DNA from: Paragonimus westermani
Lineage: Eukaryota; Platyhelminthes; Trematoda; Plagiorchiida; Troglotrematidae
Reading direction: 5' to 3'
Assembly: GCA_008508345.1 (NCBI GenBank)
Contig: QNGE01000291.1
Location: 146,810 to 210,809, forward strand
Length of the DNA: 64,000 bases
Part shown: positions 12,701 through 27,700 of the stretch, one piece after another
How positions within the stretch are numbered: position 1 is the first letter of the stretch
Layout: each line of letters starts with the position of its first letter
Position numbers and translations under genes: made by a program
Notes under the pieces: generated by a model
Told to the model about the DNA's origin: nothing
What the model saw: only the letters and a program-made list of their open reading frames with translations
The model's database searches: none

Positions 12701-15700
12701 ATTGGTCACATTTGTGCCGATGAACCATCATCCCGGAAGGTTCGAACATCGCTGTTCATCTAGTCTCTGTCTGACACATCACTTGATGTGGTTGGCTTTT
12801 TCATGCTGCCCTGTTGTTAGTCCAAATGCGCAAACCGCCATGATTGGTCAAAATATTCTTGTGACCAAGGTCGACGTCCCATAGTTTGTTCGAACGTGCT
12901 CATTGAGTTTTAAATCGATCAACTCGGATGAAGAGAAACGAATTGAATCATCATTTAGAGGTCGGCTATCATCTGTGCTTGACTTCTGATTCCTAATGAC
13001 TAATTTCTTTCAGCCAGTACCACGCACCATAAAAGTTGAGGAGGAGAGTATCGTACGTTGCAATCGACGTGGTGATTTGACATCTGCCCCTGCCCCAACG
13101 AATGCACAGCTCACAAAGGGTGGCAAACGATCCACAACCAAGACACCTACATTACGAACACTCAACCAGAAGATGTCCACTAAACATTCTCACAATGACT
13201 CGGAGGGTACGCAAAACACAGACCCTGTAAGTCTTACTTCATAGATGTTGTTATCCCGTCAGTTTTACTTGTTCAATACCTTACTACTGTTCTCGAGCAC
13301 CAGTGTGCTAACCGGTTTCATACGTACATTGTTATTCCAAGCGTGTTGGTAACCAGCAGTGGGTTGACTTATCAGTATTGGAATACCATTCGGCTTTTTA
13401 CATTCAGCCTAACAACCCTCGATACACAGGTCCATTACGTGACTTGTCTGTAGTTGTTTTGCACACAAATTTGTTTGCAGGCCGTCTGGAAAACAGAGGG
13501 ACATGATATCTCCATTACTGATATTGTTTGATCGAATTTTGGCTCTGGTTTTCTTTGTTTTTAGGACATATAAGTTGTACACTTTATACACTGGTGGATT
13601 CACTGCATCCTTAAGTATGCCACGGCGATAATTACATTTCGACAAGCAATTTCACTATCAAGTCGCCACGTTTCAAGAGGTTAGCAATCGTGTGCTGTCG
13701 CATGTGAATCCGATGTTGCGGAGGCTTGGGTGTGATTGTGGCGGTTTGATGTTGAGTATGTTGCGAATATGTGGTGCTGCATCGAAAGGTGTCAGAACCT
13801 TTTCACCCGGCTATTGAAAATGACGTATGGTGACATCGGAATGTCAACAGATCATTAGAGTGGATTAAATAAATATTGTCGAGCATACTACTGGCAATTT
13901 GGTCATCGGACTCATTGGAAGGTTACGGATTATAGGAAACTAAAATGCTTATATATATGAACTCCCACTGCACTATAGAAGAAGGGTCAAGGCGAGATTT
14001 GACAGGCTTCGGTTAAATTGAGAGCGAAAGTCAAAGTTTGTAGGAGTACGATTGAGAAAAAGGCCGGAAGAGAATGATAAGAACACTGGGCAGCAGGAAC
14101 CATGAAATCTGTAGCACGCATACTTAAACATACAAAAGCAAACGACTGCCTAGATGCAATTGTGAAAGGTCAGACACAGCTTTATTCTACTGGGGTTATT
14201 CTGATGGCCAGATTGTCAGAAGACTTATTTTGGTGCCTGGAGTGAATGCATGCGCTGGGAAACATCAACCAATGCCGGTGTCATGACAGACTCTGATATG
14301 GCGTTCCAGATTAGGCGTAACAAACTCTGAATGCGTGTACGTCAGGCAGCTTATTTGCCTCGGAGGTTGGTTTGCCTACGAATGGTATGATTGGTGGAGG
14401 ATTCCATATGCCAACATTAAGTTGACTTCCGCATGTCTAACGTGTGGGACATTAGCCCCGTTTAAAAAGCCCGTTCAGATATGACAGCGAGCAGTGTTGT
14501 GGCCAAGCTTGTCACACATCGTTATGCTTTCTCAAATAGACAGGAGCCTTTCACGTGATATGGGCGATAAGTGTGAACACTTGGTTCAAGGTGAGGGCGC
14601 ACCAGCGAGTTGAGTGTTAATTAAAACTGTTCAGAGTGAAAAGCCTGGAGTAATTTCGCGAACAGACCGGATTAACCTGCTTGGCAGTTGGTGTACAGTT
14701 TGGAAACAATGAGGTCGGCTGAAACGATCGTCTTGGGGTACCGTTTGCGTGGTACTCGGTTTTTTGTTCTCAGGAACGTACTGTGCAAAGCAGTAGTGGC
14801 TAAGAAGCATCATTTTCTATCAGGTCGTGTTGGCGGTGCAGAATGTACAGATGTATTCACAGATTGAAGAGATTGTTCACTACTAAAGTGAAATTTAGTC
14901 TTGACAAAGCTCAGGATAGGGTATTTGACGTGATGCTGTCCAGGCATCAGTTGCAACAGTCAGCGTTTAAGCACAGGAGACAAGTAAACGTGTGGACAAC
15001 GGATCGAGGTGTAACTCTCGAGAAACTTCATTGCTCCATCGGGAAGCTCTGTAACTTGTTTCAATTCAAAGATCTAGCTATGCTCACAAAATGAATTAAC
15101 CAGCAAAACGGCTAAGCAAACTGATGCTCGGGTGGGCCCTCAACCTGCTGTAGACAAAGCGTTACACAGTCCAGTAGAATGCCATCGAGTTCTGATTGGC
15201 CTCTTTTGTAACCTATGGGCAGGTAAAAATAACGCGTACAAAAATACACTGGCTACCATAAGGATCATCAGAAAAGTGACATTTCATAAGGTCGCTTCAA
15301 TATCCACCGGATGAATTCCTCCCATCCGGTTCATGAATTCTGTGCATTCTTGGTCTTGTCCAATTCCGATGAAAGAAAGATCGATGAGTCACGCTACCTT
15401 CAAATTGTCATGTTCCACTACATTTACTACTTGTATAAACTCTTAGCAGATACTAACATCCACTTAGCCGAGGCGATCTTAAAACGTTTGCGCTCGCTGT
15501 TTGTACTGACATTGTGTCCTAACCGGAAACCCAACTTTCTGGTTTTATTCGGTAAGTCGTAGTCTGTCCATAAGGACAGTATGAGTGCTGCTTGGTTTTG
15601 ATTCCACAATATTTGATCCAGAAGTCTTTTTACGCTAGACTTTCCCCTTGTGCCATTTTACTGCTTATAAACAGGTCCTCTGCTGCCTTGTGTTTGCCCA

Positions 15701-18700
15701 AAAACGATGTTTCTGTGCGGTTTATCACATTCAGATCTTGTTAGTGATATGTTTGTGCTCTCGTGCCTGCCACCCACAAGACAATATTCCTTTCTTTCAG
15801 ACTGGCGGTCTTTTAGACCGTCGTCGGTTGAGGTTGTTACTTAAAGAATTCGGCCACTTCCCGGAAAAATATAGGTGGGTTTTTCTCGTGTGCGTGCACT
15901 GTTTTGACTGAACCTGCCCATCTCATTCGGTGATTTGTAGGCATATCCCGCCAGTTAATGAGCTTCCTTATAATGCCTATTACTAGCTAGTTCCTTAACG
16001 GCCTTATTGGTTGCTGATTGTTCACATGTGTATGATCGGTGGGGAACCGAAAATGTCACTAAGCGCCGTGTAGCCGTGTAGCCGTGTAGCGGTTTTGTCT
16101 GCAGCTCGTTTAACCAAAGTAAGTGATTGCAAACAGTGCGTGCTCCAAACTGTTTCAGCCGATACCGGAGGATTCAGTCGTAGCGATATTCATTTTCATG
16201 CGCATTGAAACTGGAACGCAACTAACAGCATGCACGTTATTTCGATAAGGCCCAAGTGCAGTTTATGAGAATAGCATCCGTTTCCCGTTCAAGTTGACGG
16301 ACTTCTCGGTACATATGCACGAGCGGTAATAGACACACAAATGACCACCTAGTGAGAACATTTCACTGTGTTGTTCACTTCACCCCACCGGGTTCAGATA
16401 AACCCGCTGTGGCTACCGGGTTCAGTGTTTGCCTTTGGTTTCCTCAGTAGATGGCTTGAATCTTCCTTAGATATTTTACAGATTAACAACTGAAATCGTC
16501 CACTTGTCTAGCGGACGTGTTAAGGGTCCAGTGTTGATTTGGAATCCTCTTATCATTGACAGCGAATTTTAAAAACTATAGTAACAACATATACTAATTT
16601 AGTACCAACTTCGTCGTAGGTACAAAACAAACAACAGGCTATTGGTTTCTATGGAATTAGCAATGAAAAACGGCTCACTTTGTGAGTGTAACCAGATAAG
16701 TTTATTGCTGGTTGATTGTGGGTCCTGTTTCGATGTTTTGTATTCTTCACGCTTGTGGCAGCACCGCTCGATAGGACAAAGTTTGTTTTGTGTGAATCAC
16801 GTTGACAATCCAACAGTGGTCAAACGGGGTTCATCGTGCTCTGACCATAGGCCGTTTCTCTAACTTAACGATTCAAAATACAACTCTCAGAATTTCGACC
16901 TCATTTTGACAGTAATTGGTGAGGATCTCCAGTAGAATTTTGAGCTCACTAAAAGTGCGAGGTAGCCTCCTTCAAAGCTGCACAATTTCCTTTATTTTGA
17001 GCTTTCAAGTTGACCATCACTCACATTTGATCACAGCCTTCGCATTCAGCTAGACTTTCCAGCCAGCCTCTTTCGAAAAGAAGCACTAGACTCGAGTTTC
17101 GCTATCATTAGAGCTCCTCAGTAGTGCATATCCTTGCCACGCCCGGGATTTGAACTCTGGCCATTCCAATCATGAGGCAACCGTGTTGACCACTGAGCCA
17201 TTGACCTCACGTTAGGCATGACCGAATTATCAAATCTGAACGCTCAACCACTCCCGCTTGTGAGTAGTGATCACTTGTTTGGGTCGTTGAAATAACAAGG
17301 GGGAAAAAGCAATAAGCCATAACTTTTTCACGACATAAGGTGTTGACTGTCATCCAAATTCGGTATCAATTCAGGGCGAACAGTGAAGCAGGCACAAGCT
17401 GGTCACAAAGCTCTACGATGAACCGTGCACCGGAGGACACCATGACTCGTTACCACTGATACACGCACTCCATGCTGCTCGAGCCAAAGGCCTGATAGCT
17501 CCATTGAGCGCTGATCTCATTGTGCTTACGTGAATGTGGTGGAGGCAACGTGACCAACGCGGACAGTCGTCTTTGCGCGGGCATCTGCCGGAACACATTC
17601 TTCAAACACTCTCTCGACCTTGTCGGTAAACTGTCTCGAGATGTAGCACAACCCCGCTAGAGCGTAAACAAAATGGCGAGGGCGAAGTGGTTCCTTACTA
17701 CGATTCAAAATAATTTGCATGTGTGTATCTTTTGGCAGAGTTATATCTTTGAAATGACTAACGTGTATTAAAATTCTTATTTTTATGCTCATTAATATGC
17801 ACACATTTTGCATCCTGTATAAACTATATTTCGTGAAACGCGTTCCGTATCAGTTTAACAATGGATACAGCCGTATCTAAAAATACTTTGGAAATTATGC
17901 CGTTAAAGAGCGCGGCAATTCTCTGTAGCCCGACGCCCAAACTCTGAACGTCAAAACCAAATGAATAATTGAATTGGTCTTTATTGCCTGCATCTTGCAC
18001 AGTTTATAGTACGAGCATTGTCTTAGAACTGGGACGTTCCTAGTACTACATCCTGTCTATGGGAGTCAGTCCACATGAAAACTTGGCTTTTTCTGCTTAC
18101 TCAGCTAGCGTGATCACGTAATTTGGCGATATTGCTGAGAGTAACAAATACACATGTTGCCTTTTTCCTTCTGCGTCCAATTTGATATCGGAAAATCTTC
18201 TGGTTCCTGGTAGAAAGTGTGGTGCATAATGCTTGCGTGCTCCTTATTTTGCTTCGTGACAGCGAATGTATCAACCGATTAGCAGTGTGTGACCATTGTA
18301 TTTTCCTCTACTTAATCTACATTAGGAGGGACACTCGTATAAACGAGGCACCAGGTAGCTGGCACATATTTCGGAAAACCCTGGTCAAGTGGTCAACAGA
18401 AGAAATAGTCACAGTAAACTGTTTGCGTTAGGTGACTTACGTCCCTTGCATCCTGGCTAAGCGTTCTTCACACCGACCATTATTTACGCAGACTATCAAC
18501 AGTTGGGTGAAAAATCTGGATGCTCAAGCAACGACATAGTTACGAGGTATGAAAATCCTAATGTTTCCTTTGATTGGGGTAGGTAATCATCGCCTCGTTA
18601 TCAGTCGGATCGCCGATTAGAGACACGAGCGGCAGTCACCGAAGGAGACACATTCGCATCATTTCAAACTGTCCTGTTTCATCTTATATTGTGCTTTCTC

Positions 18701-21700
18701 TCATTGGTTTTTCGATCAATTTATTCTCTGGGATCTTTCTTGTTGAGATGATTGGTGGCCCAACCCACTGTTCTGTACTGTCAGCCTGATGATTTCCTTT
18801 GTGAATGAGTGAACTGAATGTCAGTTATGCGACTCTTCCCAACCCGATTCGTTCGGTTTTACATTTCAGACTGTTTATATGGCGATCGGTTTTGCAACTC
18901 CCGTACAACACACAAGCTTTCGCAGTCCTGGTTCAAAAAGGCAACCACCCAGCTTATGCGAATTTGCCCGCTCGCTATCCCATTCGTGGACGCAAGTTGA
19001 TGCGAGTTTTACAGAGGTAAACATGAGTCATCTTGTTCCAGAGTTGTTTAACTTCCTATGACCAAATGGACAGTGGGTCACATTTATAAATGGTTAACAG
19101 GATTTAGTAATGGTAAAACCTGTTAAACGAAGTGTTATCTACATTTTTATCAAAATACCATTCAGGTTCTGAAATCGTAAATATGAGGAATTTTTACAAA
19201 TCTTGAGGCTGCATACCCTTTGGAAGCCTCATTACCCTGAGCGGCTAACTCGATACAGGGCGTTTTCCAAATATGCATCATTCCCATTGGTTTGTAATTC
19301 GTTTTTCTGGCATATTTTTCTTCCAGAAGCTTCACTTGCGCACACGACTACTGCCGAAAGTTGATGCCACCTTTTGCTCTACCCACCTAATTTGTTTAGG
19401 TCCTGAATGCTAGAATAGATTTTCTGTGGTAATTTAGCCGTGTCTGAATGACATTTTGACCTCAGAATGTCACCGTACTGCATGCCAGTAAATTTCATTC
19501 ACTAGTGTTGTCCTCAATTCAGCGTCATTTATTTCTGATGCATCTGCTGTGTGTGCGTATAAGTAACCTGGCACAGTGACTGTTCACAAAAAAATCAGAC
19601 CATATGAGTCGAGCTGATATGCGAACGTAGATGTCTTGTCTGGAAAGAGAAGGTATTACGTTATTGGTCGATTCTTCATCATACAGTGTTGATCGAACTT
19701 GTTCGGAAATACTCATTGAAGTCATGGCAACAGTGAAGTGGTGGGCAAAATTTGGTTATCAGATCAGTTAAGTCACAATAATTATGAAAACAAGGATTGT
19801 GCGAACCTGGACTCCGCGAGAAGAAAAAAATTCGTATAGAAATTAACCACTTCTGGTCCACATTTAATAAAACTCACGAGCTGTGACAACCAGTACATAA
19901 TTATAAACAACCACACAGTTTGCATTATCCGTATTGACTTACACATTTGTTAAATTAGGCAGTGATCAATCGAAGTTTGAGGAATTAATCTGGCGCTAGA
20001 CTCATATTTTTGGAATCAACGCGGGCCAATAATCATAGAATTTTACGTTCTGACCACCGGTCTTCGCCTCCGGTTGCAGATTAAGCCCTTGTGATCGTTC
20101 CGCTCTGAGGTTACTATGTCATGTTTATATCAGTTGTAAAAATTTTGGGAAATTGATTATTTGGAAGAGACCCACTTGTGAAAACTCAGGGCTTTGGTTG
20201 GATTTAAACTGGCAGCTGAAACGGCATGTCCAAACGCGGCAGGCACTGTACCAGCCATGTCGGTAGCTCAAAGATTTCATATTTGGACTCAGCCACCCAC
20301 CCATTCAATTGTCTCATATGGAAACCACCGAATTGCAGTGGCGTTGGTGGATTTTAGCGTGAACTGTTTGAGAAATCCTGTTAAGGCGGTCAATCTCCTG
20401 AATCATTTGGTGATCTCCATATGAGACAACGCGACGCGTTGGTGAATGAGTCCACACGTGAAATTTCCGAGATCCCGGCGTGGCTTTGTAGCTCAGCTTG
20501 TGTTTACAATCCGGAAAAAAGGTTGTTTTATCATCGATATTTGCTCACCTGCGTTCCATGTGAAGAGGAGAGTGAAAAAACGATAGCGAGCAAATTTCAG
20601 AATCAGTAGATCATAGTCATAACTCATCTATTATCAACTGTGCATAATGCATATTGTCTTCCATCGCTTAGAAATGAAATGCGGATTAATTTGAATTATT
20701 TCGTAGATTGATAAGTGGTTTTTTTTTTCAAAATTCTGACGAAACTGTCGAACGTGGGGATCTGTTGCGGTTTCGAACGGACTCCTTGTTTGCAGACCAT
20801 TTCGTATTTAGTCGTCATATGTGTCTGCTGGTGTACCAGCAATGTCAAATTTTTGCGCTCACTTGTGTTAGGTTCATCGTAAGCAGTATCAGTCGATCCG
20901 ACTTGGTGCAGCCTTTGCCACTGTTGGGACTCGGTTTGTTTTGTATGAATTTTCTAAACTGGTGTTATCTTCTCAACGTATAATACGATTTGAGTTCAGG
21001 TCGTTCTGTTCTGCTAAATGATTGTGTTTCCTCAATTTCTTGATGGGAGATTTCGGGCTGTACCAGAAATCTGTTTCCTTCATTGGTGGTTCGTAAGTGA
21101 AATCGGCCGATTACTTTCCTCGTAAGCACGCCTAAAATGTGCGCTTGTTTTTGTTGCAGACTAAGAGTGTGACAATCTTTGGAGTATGTGGTTACTTTAA
21201 CAACGTCCTAGAATTATATCGTATCGTCTCGATCCTATTAAGATAACGTTTTCAAGATAACCGAATTACTGTAAAAACCTTGCTCAGTCCGGGCTACCAT
21301 TTGAAAGCGTTTAGGCCATCCAGATATGAGCATCACCTGCGATGTTACAATGATTGTCACAGTTGAATGTGAGCTGGTTTGATGTTTTCTCCGCTTCCCT
21401 TCAGGGTCTGCTCTGCCTTGGCTTTCTGGTCTCCGTTGTTCGGCGAACTTGATTGGTTGCCCCTGTTCGTATTTCCTTTTGTGAAACTGTTTCAGAATAA
21501 TCTGCTGTACGCTTTCGAAGTGGTCGCCACTGTGTTGAGTAAGTCTCAAACTTTTAATTCTGTTGTGACTTAAATAATGAGAACTTGAAACGCGCAAGTT
21601 TGGTGACCGTTCAGGAAAACTGTTAGTTTTTATTGCAGTTTCTTATGCTCGTCACAGAAGAAACACTGAACATAACGATTTCCACCGGTGTGATTTCAGT

Positions 21701-24700
21701 CAAGTCACGACATATATTTATTCGATCCGTCTTGAATTTCTGACACTTTGAATAAGGCAGAACTGCAAAGAAAAATCCGTTACGCACAACTGATGATTAG
21801 TACGAATTGCCTGATTGATCGCATTTCGATTTGCTCAAGTGTGTTCGCTATGAAATACCTTTATGTCCACCTAACACACCATTTATTTGTCTATGTGCAT
21901 TTAGGCGTCCTCTTTTAACCTGTATAAGCTAGTATTATGCTCACGTGATTGTGCTACATGTGCTGTTTGTACACTGTGGGTGATTGCTCACTTTCCATTG
22001 TGGTCCGGATCGTGTGCCATGGGATTGCCACCGTGAGCTAGTGATGGATGTCCACGACAATCAGTGCGGTTTTTCGATGGCTTCTTGGCGGATAGCTCTG
22101 TGAATGCGTGTGTTCTAAGCAGACGCGTTTTCCTCATTTGCATGTGAGCTGAACTTTGCTTCATCGCGTCGTTCCAATAGGATTACGCATTCAAGGTGAG
22201 GTAGGTTCGAGGAACAAAAACCGACACTCTGAAAACCACGAAGGAGTCCTATGGCTTTCTGAATAACTTATGCGAAAGGAAAAAGCTAATGAATGTTAGC
22301 ACAAGAACTCAAGATCTGAACCACTATGATGGTTTCGATATTTGTCCGGCTGCAGTAGTGTGATTACCTGGCGAACGCTATTGTCGTCCTGACTACAGCG
22401 CAGGGAGCCTTCCCATTGTCCAACCCAGATCATTGACACAATGGTCCACCCGCAATGTCTTGAGGTGTACCGGTTAACTACAACTCCATTTCCCCTTTTC
22501 TCATCGGCCTACTATCGCTAGATACTTGCACGGCAACATTGTTTAGCGTTGTATATATTCACCATTTTAATCCGTTCACCATTACCTACGTTCAACCGGG
22601 TTGCTGTCTCCGAAATATGGTACAACATCTGTGAATGCATAATATCGGACCACCATCACCACTGCCCACTTTCTGACTACTAATGGAAAAATTCCTCACT
22701 ACCTACTGAAGAATTTGGAGTTCCTAAGGTCCTCGGTCAAAACGTCATATGCGGAAATAAGAAAACCCATACTGCAACTTGTTTTGTTTTCGGTTTTCCA
22801 ATAGCTAAGCGGGCCAAGTTAAGCCACTAATGTCTAGCCCATTTAAGTTGCACTCAGATTTCATCCTACGATTACAGAAACAGGCTGGGTACTGTAATTT
22901 TGATAACTCACTAGAGGAGATCCTGAGCGACCAGATGGTTACGCATATTATCAACAGAGATGGGACGAATATTTTTTGTGTACCCCAATAAGATTTTCAA
23001 CCGGAGGTGTGTGCAGTTATGATCGTCGAGCAAGCAACTGTTTTGTACCGGGAGTGTTCCCTAAAGGCATCCAAGGAGACAATGATACCGAATGATTTGT
23101 ACAACAACTTCTTAATGTTACTGAATCATTTCCTGCCACGATGTGTATCAGTCAGTGCCTATCCAACAATGACCCCCAACTTCGATTAACTTGTCAGTGT
23201 CAAACTGCGGTTTATCATACTTGTGACAAGAATGACTACAGCAAGGAAGTCTACACTAGTTCCAGTCCTCTGGAGGACAGGGCTAAGTGATATACATGGC
23301 GGCAAAATCTGGTGTGCGCTTAAGTACTTGTCATCCGAACGTGAAGGTAACGTGTGAATTTGAGACTGATAACTGTTTGCCGCTTCTAGACATACTCGTA
23401 AGTCACCGGGAAGGTGGCTCTATTAAAAGATCTGTCTATAGGAAATCCACGTGTTCCGGTCAATAAGTAAACTGTAATGGTTTCATGCGGAGCCATCACA
23501 AACGTGCACTAGCAAATACATTATTCACACGCACAAGACGAATCTGTACACAGGACAGTCTTGTGGAGGAGGCAGAGTTGATCACGTCCGTACTGCAATC
23601 GAATGGCTATCCAGAAAAGTTCATAGTAAGGCATGGTGGACGGGAACTGCCATCCGAACAGAAAGAAGGTTTATGTGGAATAGAATTTTAAAGGTGATTA
23701 CAGTGTGCATCAGACAACTCAAAGACTGATGAATTCTACCCAAGGAACCCTTAATGCACCCAAACTTTGTCTATTAACTCGAACCAAAAAACTGCCTGTG
23801 TCTTCAATCAAAGGAGATCAGCCTGTCGGTGCCACCTCATCTACCAATATATGTGTAACTGCAAAGAAACTTACATAGGCAAAACCGAGAGGTACTGGCT
23901 CTCCAAAGTGATGGAACATTTGCCCAAATGGGCGCAGAACTTCGTGTTGCTGAAGTACGGCAGTGTCGTTGAAACACGTAAGCAACCAATGACCGCAGTC
24001 GCAAAGTACATCCTGTCCACTGTTCATGTCATTGACCCTGCTTGTGTATTCAGAATCTTATTGCGTCATCCTAATCGAAGACTCCTGCCGTTTGCTGAGG
24101 CTGTCGCAATCAGTCGACTGAAGCCGGCCTTATGTGATCAGAAACAATTGTTCGCGAGGTGAACGCGACCCTGGACTTGGTGACCTTTGCTAATACACCG
24201 ACCGACTGTCCATCCCACTCATTCCTAACTGTTCGATATAAAAAATCGTTTCAGGGTACTGTAAATTCGGTACTGAAGTCAGTACGACCAGTGTTCGCGT
24301 TCTAATGGTTTTGTTTGAAATGGGGATCGATAAAGTGAAATGAGGGTTCAGATTTGATAATTCGGTCGTGCCTAACGTGAGGTCAATGGCTCAATGGTCA
24401 ACACGGTTGCCTCATGATTGGAATGGCCGGAGTTCAAATCCTGGCCGTGGCAAGGATATGCACTACTAACGAGCTATAATGATAGCGAAACTCGAGTCTA
24501 GTGGTTCTTTTCGAAAGAGGCTGGCTGGAAAGTCTATCTGGAGGCGAAGGCTGTGATCAAATGTAAGTGATGTTCAACTTGGAAATGAAATCTCATGAAA
24601 GGCAACTGTGTTATTGGTCAGAGATCAGTGGTGGAAAACATTACGATGCCAGAGCACACAAAAGTCGACCCCCGTCCTGAGAATCGCACCCTGTAACACC

Positions 24701-27700
24701 GAGTACATGCTAACTACTGGGAATCGTCCCTTAACTGGTGTCACCCCTCACTGCCAGCTATTTCTTATTTCAAATGGCCTGAGGCATCTTTACTGCCAAA
24801 ACCGCGCAGAGGCGCTTCGGCTATGTGGGTGTACCTCAGTTTTTGAAGAGTGATGAGGAATGCCATTTTTCCGTCATGAAACTTAAAACATGATCTGACA
24901 ACATAGACTGCGTGTGTCTGTATACATCCGGGCGGCATTCTTGTTCTAATGGAACGGCGGAAAATCTGATTCCGATCTTGAAGAGTAACGTCAGTCATGC
25001 CAGCCGGACTACACTGGCTGCTCTGGTTACCTTCATAGAAAACTTAGTCCCGTGGAACCAAAGTGTGGAGCACTACGCAATTACAAGCAGTCGGGCTGTG
25101 TTCTTGAAGTCCAAAAGTCTGCAGTTTTATCTTAGACGCATGAGTATTAGTAGTGTGATCTACTTCTGAAAAACTATCCTCGACTAGCTCGGGGATCATC
25201 ATGTGTTAGCTTAGCACATCAACAGCAGAGCTCACTGAATTCGACAATGCCACCATTCGTCAGCTACATCGGAACGGAATTTGACTCAAGGTTGATGTAA
25301 AGTATCCCAGTAGAATGATCAACAACTGTGAGGTTGATCCAGTTGCTTTTCAAGAAACCAAAACGGCTGTACTTCCAGACAGCTAATAGCAGTACCTTCT
25401 GATAGACTCCGGACGATCTGCCCTTTTAGCTAACTAGCGGAAAGTTGATATCTTCTTCGGGAAAGTTTCGATGTTGTATTCACGTCGTCTCGTTTTTATT
25501 CCATAAGCGTTGTCACTATCCATTTCATGGTTAACTTTCTTTACTATGTCCGTTTGTGACCTTTTTCGCCTGATGGATTTTCGGCTGGATTTGTTTAACA
25601 GAGCTATCTATGAAACGTAAAATGTTGACATGCGCAATACTCAAAAGTTGAAACTGATTTCAGCCCCAGCAATTGTATGTAAACTAGTGGACTGGTTGGA
25701 CTGGTTTTAATAAGCCTCAACTGATTATGTTGCATTAGCACACATTTGCAGCTACACATCTATGGCGGGAACCATGGTTTATGAATCGTTGGTGAAACAG
25801 CAAACGTGGAGCTTGGATCTGATTAGTCAATATTGAATAATGTACCTAACGAACAGGGATAGTGTACCAACCACTTTGGCGTTGAATCTTGAAACCACAT
25901 CTTTCTTTTTCTGGGACTGTGTGGATGACAAGTTCAATGGATTTTCAGTATAGTATTCCAGATAGCTTTCACGTTCTCAGGTAGTTTCTTCTGGTTCAAA
26001 AACCTCTTCTGTCGTCTGGGTCAGGCCAACGGGTAGGCATCAAACTCAAACAAGAGAAAATTGAATATTGCACCAACGAGGTTACTTTCCATGGGTAAGT
26101 TTTATCCAGAGAAGGAATCAAGCCTGATAGAAAAAATCGGTGCAATAATGAATATGGCACACCCGAATGATGTGAAGGATATTGCTCGTTTCAACGGAAT
26201 GATTAACTACCTGAGTCGATTTCTGCCCTGTTTAGCTCAAATCATGGAGCCCATCAGGCTACTTACCCACAAGGATACTCCATAGGTATGGGGAGAGGAA
26301 CAGGAGCGAGCGTGGAAACATATCAAACAATTAAACGTCAAAGCTCCTGTATTACGTTACTATGATTCACGTCTGCCGTTAATGATACAATGTGACAGCA
26401 GCCAAAATGGGATTGGAGCAGTTCTCATGCAGAACGGACAGCCAATTGATTTCCGAAGTCGAACCATGAGTAGCGCCGAGACCCGATACGCACAAATCGA
26501 AAAGTAACTGCTGGCGGTGGTCTTTGCAATGGAAAAATTCAACGATTACACATTTGGGAGAAAAACTATCGTCCAAAGCGACCATAAACCATTGACAACT
26601 ATTGTAAAAAAAAAGCCTCTGGATAAAGCGCTGCGCCGTTTGCAGGCAATGCTGGTACGCCTACAGAAGTACAATTTCGAGATCGGATACACTCCTGGCA
26701 AGAACATGGTACTGGCGGATACACTATCGCGAGCCCCACTGGCAACGGAAGAAAACAACTGCACTGGATATGAACAAGTATACCTAACGCTCGCTGAATC
26801 AGACTCGTGGTTACCATGAATAAGGCAGACGTTTGCCGATGATGAAGAGATGGAGAAGCTCGAAGAGCAAATCAGAAACGGCTGGCCCGACAACGTACGA
26901 CAAGTGAGTGAAATCATTCGCCCTTATTTCAAGGTCCGGGATGAGTTGACCACAGAAAACGGTCTCGTATTCCGTGGAAAACGTTTGATTATTCCACGAG
27001 CTGCCAGAAAACTCACTATGCATGAAATACACCGTTCGCACCTCGGTGTGCGTAGTTGTACGAGACTAGCTAAGGATACCGTATATTGGCCAGGCATGAT
27101 TAGTCATATCAAGGATTTTGTTTCAACCTGTATGATCTGCAAGCAGTACGGGACTCGACAGCCAAAGGAACCCATGGTGTGCCGCTCAATCCCCAAGCGA
27201 CCTTGGCAACACGTAGTGGTTGATCTATTCTCGCATGCAGACAAGTCATATCTACTTTTGGTGGACTATTTCAGCGACTTTTTTGAAATTGAGAAGTTAA
27301 ATGCTACATCCGCCGAGGAGACAATCGGTAGGTTGAAAGCCCAATTCGCAAGATATGGCATTCCAGAGTGTGTGAGATCAGATGGTGGTCCAAAATTTTC
27401 AGCACAACAGTTTGCGGAATTTGCCGAAAAATGGCGGTTTAAACACGAAGCCTCCAGTCCACCTCACAGCCAGTCTACTGCTGTGAAGGAGGCAAAGAAA
27501 ATCATGAAGAAATGCTTAACTGTCAAAGAAGACGCCTATCTGGCACTGCTAGAACACAGAAACACCCCGTCAGCTCATGGGAAGAAGAACGAGAACTCGA
27601 ATACCACTAGTTGAAGATCGTCTAGCCCTACAAACTGTCACGTGGGACACCGTAAGAAAACGATTGAAACAACGAATGGAACGAGAAAGGCAAGTGTATA

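Noticed and set aside
16072..16092. Short repeat as a CRISPR-like or satellite array
   Set aside because: Only three partial units of an octamer; no spacers, no extension.
17526..17813. Protein-coding gene on the - strand in the third intron
   Set aside because: It contains a protein-like segment, but no recognised domain, start context or continuation. It could be an unknown repeat fragment.
24387..24441. Possible functional tRNA gene
   Set aside because: The A and B boxes are convincing, but there is no acceptor stem or proper anticodon arm, and the same unit recurs with a long non-tRNA body. It is the head of a SINE.
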